A stretch of 64,000 nt of DNA from contig JBLXFD010000010.1 in the NCBI GenBank assembly GCA_048262455.1, positions 70,434 through 134,433 of the forward strand, in the 5' to 3' direction. Shown one piece after another: positions 14,924 through 24,721 of the stretch. The notes beneath the pieces were generated by a model. That model was not told the origin of the DNA and ran no database searches. It was given only the letters and a program-made list of their open reading frames with translations. Each line of letters opens with the position of its first letter. Within the stretch, counting starts at the first letter, position 1. This DNA is from Psychromarinibacter sp048262455 (lineage in GTDB: Bacteria > Pseudomonadota > Alphaproteobacteria > Rhodobacterales > Rhodobacteraceae). Position numbers and translations under genes: made by a program.

Positions 14924-15427
14924 ATGAACGATCGCCTGCCGCACGAGAAGGGCTTTCACGTTTCCTGGGACCAGATCCACCGCGACAGCCGGGCGCTGGC
15001 CTGGCGGCTGGACGGCAAGGGGCCCGAAGACGGGCACTGGCACGCGGTGGTGGCGATCACCCGGGGCGGCATGGCCCCCGCGATGATCGTGGCGCGGGAA
15101 CTGGACATCCGCACCGTCGACACCATCAGCGTCAAGAGCTACGACCACCAGTCGCAGGTGCAGGCGAAGGTGCTGAAGGCGCCGGACGCCGCGATGATGG
15201 GGGACGGCAGCGGGGTGCTGGTGGTGGACGACCTGGTGGACACCGGCAAGACGCTGGAACTGGTGCGCGAGATGTACCCCAAGGCCCATTTCGCCACGGT
15301 CTACGCCAAGCCGCAGGGCGAGCCGATGGTGGACACCTTCATCACAGGGGTCAGCCAGGACACATGGATCTTCTTCCCGTGGGACATGGCGCTGCAGTAC
15401 GTGGAGCCGTACCGCGGCAAGGACTGA
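14924..15427 (+). CDS. gpt: Xanthine phosphoribosyltransferase
   Basis: A 167-aa type I phosphoribosyltransferase that salvages xanthine and guanine with PRPP. The PRPP-binding loop reads VLVVDDLVDTGKTLEL (about residues 98-113). An ITRGGMAPAM segment (about 45-54) carries the flexible loop typical of Gpt, and FFPWDM near the C-terminus matches Gpt proteins. AAGGAG precedes the ATG. It is the last gene before the family A array. Confidence 0.93.
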   Translation: MNDRLPHEKGFHVSWDQIHRDSRALAWRLDGKGPEDGHWHAVVAITRGGMAPAMIVARELDIRTVDTISVKSYDHQSQVQAKVLKAPDAAMMGDGSGVLVVDDLVDTGKTLELVREMYPKAHFATVYAKPQGEPMVDTFITGVSQDTWIFFPWDMALQYVEPYRGKD

Positions 15428-15443
15428 GGGTTTCGCGGGGAAC

Positions 15444-15977
15444 GGAGGGCCGCGCCCGACCCTGGGAGGGCGCAGTCGCTACGGCAGAACCCCGCGCTTT
15501 TATCCCGCCACACCGAATAACGCGGACACCGCTCATGCCAGCACCAATGCGCCCTCCCGGTGGGAGGGTCGGGCGCGGCCCAGGGCTGGCCACCCCGAGC
15601 TGACCCAATGGCGAAGTTCGCTCATAAGCGCAGAGGGCCGCGCACGACCCTGGGAGGGCGCATTCCTCCCCGCAGAACCCCGCGCTTTATCCCGCCACTC
15701 CGAACGACGCCGACACCGCCCCTGCCCACACCAATGCGCCCTCCCGTTGGGAGGGTCGGGCGCGGCCCGGGGCTGGCCGCCCCGGGCTGACCAGATGGCA
15801 AAGTTCGCCCATAGACGCAGAGGGCCGCGCACGACCCTGCGAGGGCGCAATCCTCACCACAGAACCTCGCGCTTTATCCAACCGCGCCGCACGACGCCGA
15901 CACCGCCCCTGCCCTCACCAATGCGCCCTCCCTTCGGGAGGGTCGGGCGCGGCCCGGGGCTGGTCGCCCCGGGCTGA
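15444..15977. repeat. Repeat array A: three tandem stem-loop units
   Basis: The 664 bp between gpt and the PpiD-like gene contain no credible gene but three tandem family A units with spacing 188 and 187 bp (left arms at about 15447, 15635, 15822). In the second unit the left arm GGGCCGCGCACGACCCT + GGGAGGGCGCA pairs with the right arm at 15735-15768, leaving a 6-nt bulge on the right strand and a 72-nt loop (15663-15734) with TTTAT at 15686-15690. A GGGGCTGGCCGCCCCGGGCT hairpin and a short conserved spacer separate units. Short open frames inside the array are parallel between copies but follow from the repeat. Confidence 0.9.
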
Positions 15978-16091
15978 CAGGATGACAGGGCTGTTCATCA
16001 CCCAGTGGGCCACACCCCCACCCCCTTGCCCCCCTGCCCGCGCCCCATTAGACAACCCCGAACCCAGCGAGACACCCAAGGACACCTCCCC

Positions 16092-18338
16092 ATGGCGAAG
16101 AAGAAGAAAACCGCAAGCAACATCGCGGTCTGGATCATCCTTCTTCTGCTGATCGTCGGCCTCGCCGGCTTCGGCGCCACCAACTTCGGCGGCAACGTCA
16201 ACGCGGTGGGCACCGTGGGCAACACCAAGATCGGCGTGAACCGCTACGCCCGCGAGCTGCAGCAGGAGATCACCCGCCTGTCGCAGCAGTTCGGCACCAA
16301 CCTCACCTTCGCCCAGGCCCAGGCCTTCGGCATCGACCGCGCCGTGCTGCAGCGCATCATCGGCACCGTCGCGCTTGAGAACGAGGCAGAGCGCATCGGC
16401 CTCTCCGCCGGCGACGACCGGGTGCGGGACGAGCTGACCGGCATGACCGCCTTCCAGGGCGTCGACGGTACCTTCGACCGCGAGGGCTACCGCTTCGCGC
16501 TGGAACGCGCCGGGCTCAGCGAGGGCGAGTTCGAGGACACCCTGCGCCGCGACATCGCCCGCGGCCTGCTGCAGGCCGCCGTCTCCGGCGGCACCGACAT
16601 GCCCGCCGCCTTCACCGACGCCCTGCTGACCTACCAGCGCGAGACCCGCGACATCACCTGGACGGTGCTGACCGCCGAGGACCTGGACCAGCCCGTCCCC
16701 GACCCCGCCGAGGACGAGCTGCGCGCCTACTGGGAGGAGAACGAGGCCGACTTCATGCTGCCCGAGGCCCGCCAGATCACCTACGCCTGGGTCACCCCCG
16801 CCATGGTCGCCGAAACGCTGGAGCCCGACGAGGAGGCCCTGCGCCGCCTCTACGAGGCGCGCTCGGCCGAGTTCAACCAGCCCGAGCGCCGGCTGGTGGA
16901 ACGGCTGATCTTCACCACCGAGGAAGCCGCCGCCGAGGCCATGGCCTCGCTGGACGCCGGCGATGCCGAGTTCGAGGACCTGGTGGAGGCCCGCGGCCTT
17001 GAGCTGGCCGACATCGACCTCGGCGACGTCACCCGCGCCGAACTGGGCGCCGCCGCCGACACGGTCTTCGCGCTCGAGGAACCGGGTGTCGTCGGGCCGG
17101 TGGAAACCGACCTCGGCCCCGCGCTGCTGCGCATGAACGGCATCCTCGCCGCCCAGAGCACCTCCTTCGAGGAGGCCCGCCCGCAACTGCTGGACGCCTA
17201 CGCCGCCGAGGCCGCCCGCGGCGCGATCGGCGAGATGATCGACACCGTAGAAGACCTGCTGGCCGGCGGCGCGACGCTGGAAGAAATCGCCGGCGAGACC
17301 GAGCTGGACCTGGCCCGGATCGCCTACGTCGAGGGCTCCGAAGAGGCCATCGCCGCCTACCCCGAGTTCCGCGACGCCGCCCTGGCCGCCCAGTCCGGCG
17401 ACTTCCCCGAGCTGATCCAGGCCTCCGACGGCGCCATCTTCGCCCTGCGCCTGGACGAGGTGACCCCGCCGCGGGTGCAGCCCTTCGAGGAAGCCCGCGC
17501 CCGGGTCGAGGAGGAATGGGTCCGCACCCGCGTCCTCGCCGCGCTGACCGAACTGGCCGAGGCCCTGGCCGCCGATCTCGAGGCCGGCCTGGACACCACC
17601 CCGCCCGCGGAGCCGGAAGAAGCGGCGGCGGAGACGCCCGGGGATGACGCGCCGGCCGAGGAGGCGGTCGTGGACGAGGCGCCTGCTGACGAGGCACCCG
17701 CCGAGGAGGCAACCGCCGAAGAGGCACTTGCCGAAGAGGCAACCGCCGAGGAGGCGCTCGCCGAAGAGGCACTCGCCGAAGAGGCACTCGCCGAAGAGGC
17801 GCCCGCCGAGGAGGCGCTCGCCGAAGAGGCACCCGCCGAGGAGGCACCCGCCGAGGAGGCACCCGCCGAAGAGGCACTCGCCAAGGAGGCAACCGCCGAA
17901 GAGACACCCGCCGAAGAGGCAACCGTCGAAGAGGCACCCGCCGAGGAGGCAACCGCCGAGGAGGCAACCGTCGAAGAGGCACCCGCCGAGGAAACCCCCG
18001 CCCCCGCCATCACCTGGAACGACCGCGACGGGCTCACCCGCGACGCCCGCGTGCCCGATACCCCGCAGGACTTCGTCCTCCAGGTCTTCGAGATGGCGCC
18101 CGAGGAGGCCCGCGTGATCCCCGGGATCACCTCGGTCTACGTGGTGCGGCTCGACGCGGTGACGGCGCCCGACCTGGCGGACGAGGCCATCGCGGGCCTT
18201 GCCCGGCAGCTGCGCGCCCAGGTGGCGCAGGCGGTGGGGGCGGACCTGCTGGAGGCCTATGCCACCGCTCTCGAGGCCGAGGCGGGCATCACGCTGAACC
18301 AGTCGGCGCTGAACGCCGTGCACGCGCAGTTCCAGTAA
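16092..18338 (+). CDS. PpiD/SurA-type peptidylprolyl isomerase with a long Ala/Glu repeat
   Basis: A 748-aa membrane-anchored periplasmic chaperone of the SurA_N/parvulin family (PpiD-like). A lysine-rich start (MAKKKKTAS) is followed by one membrane helix (about residues 11-32), a SurA-type N-terminal helical domain (about 33-215), and a PpiC-like domain (about 235-390). An unusual insert at residues 520-634 has 23 units of A-x-A-E-E (x = P, T, L, V), then a C-terminal domain (about 638-748). Relatives are usually near 600-630 aa, so the insert explains the extra length. Start at 16092. trpE begins five bases after its stop, an odd but tight pairing. Confidence 0.87.
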   Translation: MAKKKKTASNIAVWIILLLLIVGLAGFGATNFGGNVNAVGTVGNTKIGVNRYARELQQEITRLSQQFGTNLTFAQAQAFGIDRAVLQRIIGTVALENEAERIGLSAGDDRVRDELTGMTAFQGVDGTFDREGYRFALERAGLSEGEFEDTLRRDIARGLLQAAVSGGTDMPAAFTDALLTYQRETRDITWTVLTAEDLDQPVPDPAEDELRAYWEENEADFMLPEARQITYAWVTPAMVAETLEPDEEALRRLYEARSAEFNQPERRLVERLIFTTEEAAAEAMASLDAGDAEFEDLVEARGLELADIDLGDVTRAELGAAADTVFALEEPGVVGPVETDLGPALLRMNGILAAQSTSFEEARPQLLDAYAAEAARGAIGEMIDTVEDLLAGGATLEEIAGETELDLARIAYVEGSEEAIAAYPEFRDAALAAQSGDFPELIQASDGAIFALRLDEVTPPRVQPFEEARARVEEEWVRTRVLAALTELAEALAADLEAGLDTTPPAEPEEAAAETPGDDAPAEEAVVDEAPADEAPAEEATAEEALAEEATAEEALAEEALAEEALAEEAPAEEALAEEAPAEEAPAEEAPAEEALAKEATAEETPAEEATVEEAPAEEATAEEATVEEAPAEETPAPAITWNDRDGLTRDARVPDTPQDFVLQVFEMAPEEARVIPGITSVYVVRLDAVTAPDLADEAIAGLARQLRAQVAQAVGADLLEAYATALEAEAGITLNQSALNAVHAQFQ
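17649..17993 (+). repeat. Coding tandem repeat, 15-bp unit, 23 copies
   Basis: A run of 15-bp units of the form GCCGA(A/G)GAGGCA(C/A)(C/T)C encodes residues 520-634 of the PpiD-like protein. GAA/GAG changes and the third-position variety show that the copies have diverged, but several neighbouring units are identical, which suggests recent expansion. The product is strongly acidic. Confidence 0.92.
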
Positions 18339-18343
18339 GCCAG

Positions 18344-19858
<1,515 letters not shown>

Positions 19859-19865
19859 GGGGTGT

Positions 19866-20322
19866 GGCGGGGTGAACCCCGCCCTACCACTCAATTCGAA
19901 TGAAGCGCTGACCAGCCCCCGGGCAAGCCGAAGGCGCGGGGGCGAGCGCCTGCCCGTTCCGGCGGGCTGGCGCTTTGGGGGCCGCAGGGCAACACTCATT
20001 CGGAGTGCGAACTTGGTTGGAATAAAGCGCCCATGCCGAAGGTTAGATGCGCCAACCCACGGGCAGGCTCACGTTGCGCCATGGCGGGGTGAACCCCGCC
20101 CTACAGCTCAATCTCGAATGAAGCGCTGATCAGCCCCCGGACAAGCCGGAGGCGCGGGGGCGAGCGCCTGCCCGTTCCGGCGGGCTGGCGCTGTGTCGTC
20201 CTCGTGCAAGGCTCGTTCTGAGGGCGAACTTGGCAGGAATAAAGCGCCCACGCCAGACGTCGGCAGCGCCACCCCACGGGCAAGCTCACCTCGCGCCATA
20301 GGCGGGGTGAACCCCGCCCTAC
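19866..20322. repeat. Repeat array B (reverse orientation) between trpE and aroB
   Basis: The 460 bp between the convergent ends of trpE and aroB contain two full family B units. A palindrome GGCGGGGTGAACCCCGCC followed by CTAC occurs at 19866, 20083 and 20301 (spacing 217 and 218 bp). Between the palindromes lie the two arms (GCGAGCGCCTGCCCGTTCCG... and CCAACCCACGGGCAGGCT...) and a loop with ATAAAG, the reverse complement of the CTTTAT core seen in other units. The last palindrome overlaps the aroB stop codon. The position would suit a bidirectional terminator. Confidence 0.9.
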
Positions 20323-21431
20323 CGGCCCCGCAGGGCGTCCTCCAGCACGCCCCGCACCACCTCGCCCGGCACGTCCGAGGTGACGAAGGCGCGGCCGATC
20401 CCGCGGGCGAGGATGAAGCGCAGGCGGCCGTCCACCACCTTCTTGTCCTGCGCCATCAGCGCCAGCAGCCCCTCGGCCCCCGGCAGCTCTCCGTCGATGT
20501 CGGCAAGGTCCGTCTTCATCCCCATCTCCCGCAGGTGCGCCCGCACCCGCGAGGGGTCCTCCTGCGAGCACAGGCCCAGCCGCGCCGAGGTCTCGAAGGC
20601 CAGGGCGCAGCCGATCGCCACCCCCTCGCCGTGCAGCAGCCGGCCGGAATAGCCCGTCGCCGCCTCCAGCGCGTGGCAGAAGGTATGGCCGAGGTTCAGC
20701 AGCGCGCGGTCGCCCTGCTCGGTCTCGTCCCGCGCCACGATCTCGGCCTTCATCTGCACCGAGCGGTGCACCGCCCGCGCCCGCAGCCCCGCGTCGCCGG
20801 CCGCCAGCGCGGGCCCCTCCGCCTCCAGCCACTCGAAGAAGGCCGCGTCCCCCAGCAGCCCGTACTTCACCACCTCGCCGTAGCCCGCAAGGAAGTCCCG
20901 CGGCGCCAGGGTGGCCAGCGCGTCGATGTCGGCCAGCACCAGCGCCGGCTGGTGGAAGGCGCCCACCAGGTTCTTGCCCTGGGCCGCGTTGATGCCGGTC
21001 TTGCCGCCGACCGAGCTGTCCACCTGCGCCAGCAGGCTGGTGGGGATCTGTACGAAGCGCACCCCGCGCCGCAGCACCGCGGCGGCGAAGCCCGCCAGAT
21101 CGCCGATCACCCCGCCGCCAAGGGCGATGACGATGTCGCGCCGCTCGACCTTCTGGTCCAGCAGCCAGTCGACGGTGCGGGTGAGGTTGGCCCAGTCCTT
21201 GGTGGCCTCCCCGGGCGGCAGCGCCAGCGCCTCGCTGGAAATGCCTTCGGCGGCCAGCGCGGCCTCTAGCGCCGGCAGGTGATTGGCGGCCACGTTGGTG
21301 TCGGTGACGATCACCGCGCGGGGGCGCGCCAGCAGCGGCGCGATCTCGGCTCCCGCCCGGCCGATCAGCCCCGCGCCGATGCGCACGTCGTAGGACCGCG
21401 CGCCCAGTTCCACCCGTACCGTGTCGTTCAT
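20319..21431 (-). CDS. aroB: 3-dehydroquinate synthase
   Basis: A 370-aa NAD- and metal-dependent enzyme that makes 3-dehydroquinate, the second step of the shikimate pathway. The NAD-binding GGGVIGDLAGFAA (about residues 104-116) and the substrate region RFVQIPTSLLAQVDSSVGGK (about 124-143) are conserved, with the metal histidines in LLNLGHTFCHALE (about 248-260) and LLHGEGVAIG (about 269-278). The ATG overlaps the stop of aroK by one base step (ATGA), so the two are coupled. The TAG stop is formed at the edge of a family B palindrome: the codons RGR are followed by GTAGGGC from the repeat. Confidence 0.95.
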   Translation of the reverse strand: MNDTVRVELGARSYDVRIGAGLIGRAGAEIAPLLARPRAVIVTDTNVAANHLPALEAALAAEGISSEALALPPGEATKDWANLTRTVDWLLDQKVERRDIVIALGGGVIGDLAGFAAAVLRRGVRFVQIPTSLLAQVDSSVGGKTGINAAQGKNLVGAFHQPALVLADIDALATLAPRDFLAGYGEVVKYGLLGDAAFFEWLEAEGPALAAGDAGLRARAVHRSVQMKAEIVARDETEQGDRALLNLGHTFCHALEAATGYSGRLLHGEGVAIGCALAFETSARLGLCSQEDPSRVRAHLREMGMKTDLADIDGELPGAEGLLALMAQDKKVVDGRLRFILARGIGRAFVTSDVPGEVVRGVLEDALRGR

Positions 21432-22042
21432 TCCACCGTCTCCAGAACATCGGGGCGCGTCGCCAGCACGCCGGCCACCTGGTCGGCCATTTCCTCGATC
21501 GTGTAGTCGGCGTCGGCGTCGGCCACCAGGTCGGCCAGGGCGTAGACCGGACCGCGGCTTTCGCACAGCTGGCGCAGGGTGGCCAGCGGGTCGGCGGTGC
21601 GCAGCAGCGGCCGGGTGCTCTTGTGGCGTACCCGCTGCCACAGCAGGTCAAGATCCGCCCGCAGCCAGACCGCCACCCCCATGCGCGAGATCACCTCGCG
21701 GTTCTGCGCCGCAAGGTAGGCGCCGCCGCCGGTGGACAGGACGGCGGGCCCCGATTCCAGCAGCCGGGTGATGATCTGGGTTTCCTTCTCGCGGAAGAAG
21801 GGCTCGCCGTACCGCTCGAATATCTCGGGGATCGAGAGGTTGGCGGCGGCCACGATCTCGTGATCGGAATCGAGGAACGGCACCGCCAGAAGCCGCGCCA
21901 GCGCCGCCCCGACCGCCGTCTTGCCCGAACCCATCATGCCCACAAGCACCACGGTCTTCTTCAGCCGATAACCCAAAACGGCACAGTCCCGCCTAAAACT
22001 TTCTGCCGCGACTGAATGGCGTGTCGCGCGGAAAATTGCCAT
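21428..22042 (-). CDS. aroK: Shikimate kinase
   Basis: A 204-aa P-loop kinase that phosphorylates shikimate; it acts three steps after AroB in the same pathway. Walker A is GMMGSGKT (residues 35-42), followed by the shikimate-binding FLDSDHEI (about 56-63), FREKE (about 84-88), and STGGGAYL (about 102-109). About 28 residues precede the conserved core, more than in most AroK proteins. The ATG at 22042 sits in TATATATGG with no ribosome binding site, so the real start may be further inside (a TTG at about residue 23 has a GGCGGGA upstream) or the message may be leaderless. Overlaps aroB. Confidence 0.9.
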   Translation of the reverse strand: MAIFRATRHSVAAESFRRDCAVLGYRLKKTVVLVGMMGSGKTAVGAALARLLAVPFLDSDHEIVAAANLSIPEIFERYGEPFFREKETQIITRLLESGPAVLSTGGGAYLAAQNREVISRMGVAVWLRADLDLLWQRVRHKSTRPLLRTADPLATLRQLCESRGPVYALADLVADADADYTIEEMADQVAGVLATRPDVLETVE

Positions 22043-22093
22043 ATATAAATCCTGAAGGCCGCGACCGAAGACGGCGACACGGGGGCTAGGGCC

Positions 22094-22231
22094 ATGATCC
22101 GCATCTTGCTGAAGCTTCTGATCTTCCTGCTGGTGGTGGGTGCGATCGGCGTTGCGGGCTATGCCTACCTCGGCGACCTCTCGCCCGAGCAGAACGATGT
22201 CAGCGAACCGGTGATGCTGGATGGCGGCTGA
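22094..22231 (+). CDS. Small single-pass membrane peptide (45 aa)
   Basis: A 45-codon frame starting ATGATCCGCATC with GGGGGCTAGGGCC just upstream. The product has one clear membrane helix (LLKLLIFLLVVGAIGVAGYA, about residues 5-24) and a short acidic tail (SPEQNDVSEPVMLDGG). The stop overlaps the start of the next gene by 11 bases, which points to translational coupling. It is divergent from aroK. The function is unknown. Confidence 0.65.
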   Translation: MIRILLKLLIFLLVVGAIGVAGYAYLGDLSPEQNDVSEPVMLDGG

Positions 22232-23765
22232 AACTCGCGCCCTTCTGCTGGCCTGCGCGCTGATCGCCGGGCCCGCCGCCGCACAGGACCGCCCGCTGTC
22301 GGCGATCGACTGGCTGTCCGACAGCGTCGACGCCGAGGTGCTGCCGCCGCCCCTCGACGCGCCGCAGGACGAGCCCGCCACCAGCCCCGGACTGGGGACA
22401 GAGACCATCGCCGTCACCCCGCTGGGCGAGGTCAGCCAGGACGCGGTGGGGCTGCTGCCCTCCTCCGTCACCGGGCTGCCGCGCGATCTTTGGGGCGCCA
22501 CCCCCAGCACCGAGCTGGCAGAGGGCTTCGCCCGCCTGCGCGAGGGGCTGATGCCCGCGATGCAGGAGCTGCTGTTCACCCTGCTGCTGGCCGAGCTTGA
22601 CCCCCCCGCCGACAGCGACCCCAGCGGCGCGCTGTTCCTGGCGCGGGTCGACACGCTGATGGCGCTGGGGGCGGTGGAACAGGCGCAGGCGCTGCTGGAA
22701 CGGGCCGGCGCCGGCACCGCCGCGGGCTTTCGCCGGCTGTTCGACGCCACCCTGCTGACCGGCACCGAGAACCGCGCCTGCGAGGTGCTGCGCACCAAGC
22801 CCGACCTCGCGCCGGGGCTGGCGGCGCAGATCTTCTGCCTGGCCCGCAACAAGGACTGGAACGCCGCCGTGGTCACGCTGGAGACCGGGCGCGCGCTGGG
22901 GGAACTGGAGGGCGCCGAGGACGCGATACTGGCGCGGTTCCTCGACCCCGAGCTGTTCGAGGAGGCGCCGCTGCTGGCCCCGCCCACGCGCCCCACGCCG
23001 CTGGTGTACCGGCTGTACGAGGCGATCGGAGAGCCGATCCCCACCGGCAACCTGCCGCTGCCCTTCGCCCAGGCGGACCTGTTGCTGAACAGCGCATGGA
23101 AGGCCCAGATCGAGGCGGGGGAACGGCTGGCGCGCTCCGGCGCGCTGGACGCGAACCGGCTGCTGGGGCTTTACACCGAACGCCAGCCCGCCGCGTCGGG
23201 CGGGGTCTGGGACCGGGTCGCCGCGATCCAGGGGCTGGAGGCGGCGTTGACCGGCAGCGACCCCGAGGCCATCGCCGACGCGCTGATGCTGGCGCGCGCC
23301 GCGCTCGGCGAGGCCGGGTTGCAGCCGGTGCTGGCGCGGCTCTACGCCGAACGGCTGGCGGGCGTCGCGCTGGAGGGCGAGGCGAAGTCGCTGGCCTTCG
23401 AGCTGTCGCTGCTGTCGCCGCGCTACGAGGCGGCGGCGCTGGCGCACGAGCCCGCCGACCCGCGCGAACGCTTCCTGTCCGCCGTGGCGCGGGGCGATGT
23501 CACCGGCGCCGCGCCCCATGACGCCACCGCAGAGGCCGTGGCCGACGGCTTTGCCGCCGCCGCGCCGCCGGCCCGGCTTGCGGCGCTGGTCGAGGGCGGC
23601 GACCTGGGCGCGGCGATCCTGCGGGCGATCCGCATGGCCACCGACGGCGCCAACGGCGATCTCGACAAGATCTCCGGCGCCATCGCCCTGTTCCGCGCCA
23701 TCGGGCTGGAGGACACCGCGCGCCGCTACGCGCTGCAGGCGATGCTGCTGGTCGAGGACGCATGA
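22221..23765 (+). CDS. Conserved hypothetical exported protein
   Basis: A 514-aa protein with an N-terminal signal peptide (about residues 1-21, cleavage near AAA-QD). The rest is rich in Ala, Leu and Glu with many amphipathic helices (for example about residues 150-200 and 320-400), suggesting a TPR-like or SLR-like all-helical periplasmic protein, though no unit is regular enough to name. Its ATG overlaps the preceding 45-aa frame and its stop overlaps the xerD start (ATGA), so three genes form one translational unit. I do not recognise the family beyond that. Confidence 0.75.
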   Translation: MAAETRALLLACALIAGPAAAQDRPLSAIDWLSDSVDAEVLPPPLDAPQDEPATSPGLGTETIAVTPLGEVSQDAVGLLPSSVTGLPRDLWGATPSTELAEGFARLREGLMPAMQELLFTLLLAELDPPADSDPSGALFLARVDTLMALGAVEQAQALLERAGAGTAAGFRRLFDATLLTGTENRACEVLRTKPDLAPGLAAQIFCLARNKDWNAAVVTLETGRALGELEGAEDAILARFLDPELFEEAPLLAPPTRPTPLVYRLYEAIGEPIPTGNLPLPFAQADLLLNSAWKAQIEAGERLARSGALDANRLLGLYTERQPAASGGVWDRVAAIQGLEAALTGSDPEAIADALMLARAALGEAGLQPVLARLYAERLAGVALEGEAKSLAFELSLLSPRYEAAALAHEPADPRERFLSAVARGDVTGAAPHDATAEAVADGFAAAAPPARLAALVEGGDLGAAILRAIRMATDGANGDLDKISGAIALFRAIGLEDTARRYALQAMLLVEDA

Positions 23766-24700
23766 CACGCCACTGGGTGCAGAGCTTTCTCGAGGCGCAG
23801 GCGGCGGAACTGGACGCGGCGCGCAACACCCAGCTTGCCTATGCCCGCGACCTGCGCGACTTCGGCGACTGGCTGGACCGGCGCGGCATGGACTACCTGG
23901 CCGCGCAGCGCGGCGACGTCGAGGCCTACCTCGTTTACTGCGACGCCCAGGGGCTGGCGAAATCCACCCGCGCCCGGCGGCTCTCGGCGATCCGGCAGCT
24001 CTACCGCTTCGCCTTCGAGGAAGGCTGGCGCGGCGACAATCCGGCGATCCAGATCAAGGGCCCGGGCCGCGAGGCGCGGCTGCCCAAGACCCTGTCGGTG
24101 CCCGAGATCGACCTGCTGCTGGCGGCGGCGCGCACCCACGGGCGCGGCAGGCTGGACCGGCTGCGCAACACCTGCCTGCTGGAACTGCTCTACGCCACCG
24201 GGATGCGGGTCAGCGAGCTGGTCACCCTGCCCGCCGCCGCCGCCCGGGGCGACCCGAGGATGCTGCTGGTGCGCGGCAAGGGCGGTAAGGAACGGATGGT
24301 GCCGCTGTCCCCCCCGGCGCGAGAGGCGCTGGCGGTCTGGCTGGCCAGCCGGGACGAGCAGCAGGCGGCGGCGCAGAAAGAGGGCGCGGCGGCGACACCC
24401 TTCCTCTTCCCCTCGCGCGGCAAGGGCGGCCACCTGACGCGGCACCGGTTCTACATGCTGATCAAGGAACTGGCGGTGGCGGGTGGCGTCGACCCCGCCA
24501 AGGTCACGCCCCACACCCTGCGCCACGCCTTCGCCACCCACCTGCTGGCCAACGGCGCCGACCTCGTGTCGATCCAGACCCTGCTGGGCCACGCCGATGT
24601 CTCCACCACCGAGATCTACACCCACGTGCTGGACGAGCGGCTGAAGGAGCTGGTGCTGGAACACCACCCGCTGGCGCAGCCCCCTGGCTCCCGCGACTGA
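23762..24700 (+). CDS. xerD: Site-specific tyrosine recombinase XerD
   Basis: A 312-aa tyrosine recombinase that with XerC resolves chromosome dimers at dif. The SAM-like core-binding domain covers about residues 5-90. The catalytic set is complete: R149 (TGMRVSEL), a lysine in GKGGKER (K173 or K176), H251-R254 (HTLRHAF), H277 (LLGHADV) and Y286 (TTEIYTHV). The surroundings are housekeeping genes and no attachment site or phage gene is nearby, so this is the cellular Xer protein and not an integrase of a mobile element. The start overlaps the previous stop. Confidence 0.92.
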   Translation: MTRHWVQSFLEAQAAELDAARNTQLAYARDLRDFGDWLDRRGMDYLAAQRGDVEAYLVYCDAQGLAKSTRARRLSAIRQLYRFAFEEGWRGDNPAIQIKGPGREARLPKTLSVPEIDLLLAAARTHGRGRLDRLRNTCLLELLYATGMRVSELVTLPAAAARGDPRMLLVRGKGGKERMVPLSPPAREALAVWLASRDEQQAAAQKEGAAATPFLFPSRGKGGHLTRHRFYMLIKELAVAGGVDPAKVTPHTLRHAFATHLLANGADLVSIQTLLGHADVSTTEIYTHVLDERLKELVLEHHPLAQPPGSRD

Positions 24701-24721
24701 CCGCCCCCAAGGAATACGCCA

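Noticed and set aside
15560..15977. Parallel 76-codon open frames in tandem family A units, a possible small-protein family
   Set aside because: The frames overlap the inverted arms, have no ribosome binding sites, and their likeness is explained by the DNA repeat itself; GC-rich DNA keeps several frames open by chance.
17649..17993. The 15-bp repeat as a CRISPR or non-coding satellite
   Set aside because: It stays in one reading frame inside a long gene and encodes a regular A-x-A-E-E pattern; there are no unique spacers.
15915..18323. Long minus-strand open frame antisense to the PpiD-like gene
   Set aside because: Its Gly/Leu/Val-rich repeats are the mirror of the A-x-A-E-E coding repeat; no start signal or domain.
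21428..23050. A 540-codon frame that would fuse aroK to an N-terminal extension
   Set aside because: The extra part is Ser/Ala/Arg-rich, antisense to the secreted unknown gene, and shikimate kinase needs no such extension.
23762..24700. xerD as an integrase marking a genomic island or prophage
   Set aside because: Catalytic and overall features fit housekeeping XerD, and neighbours are core genes without att-like repeats or tRNA.
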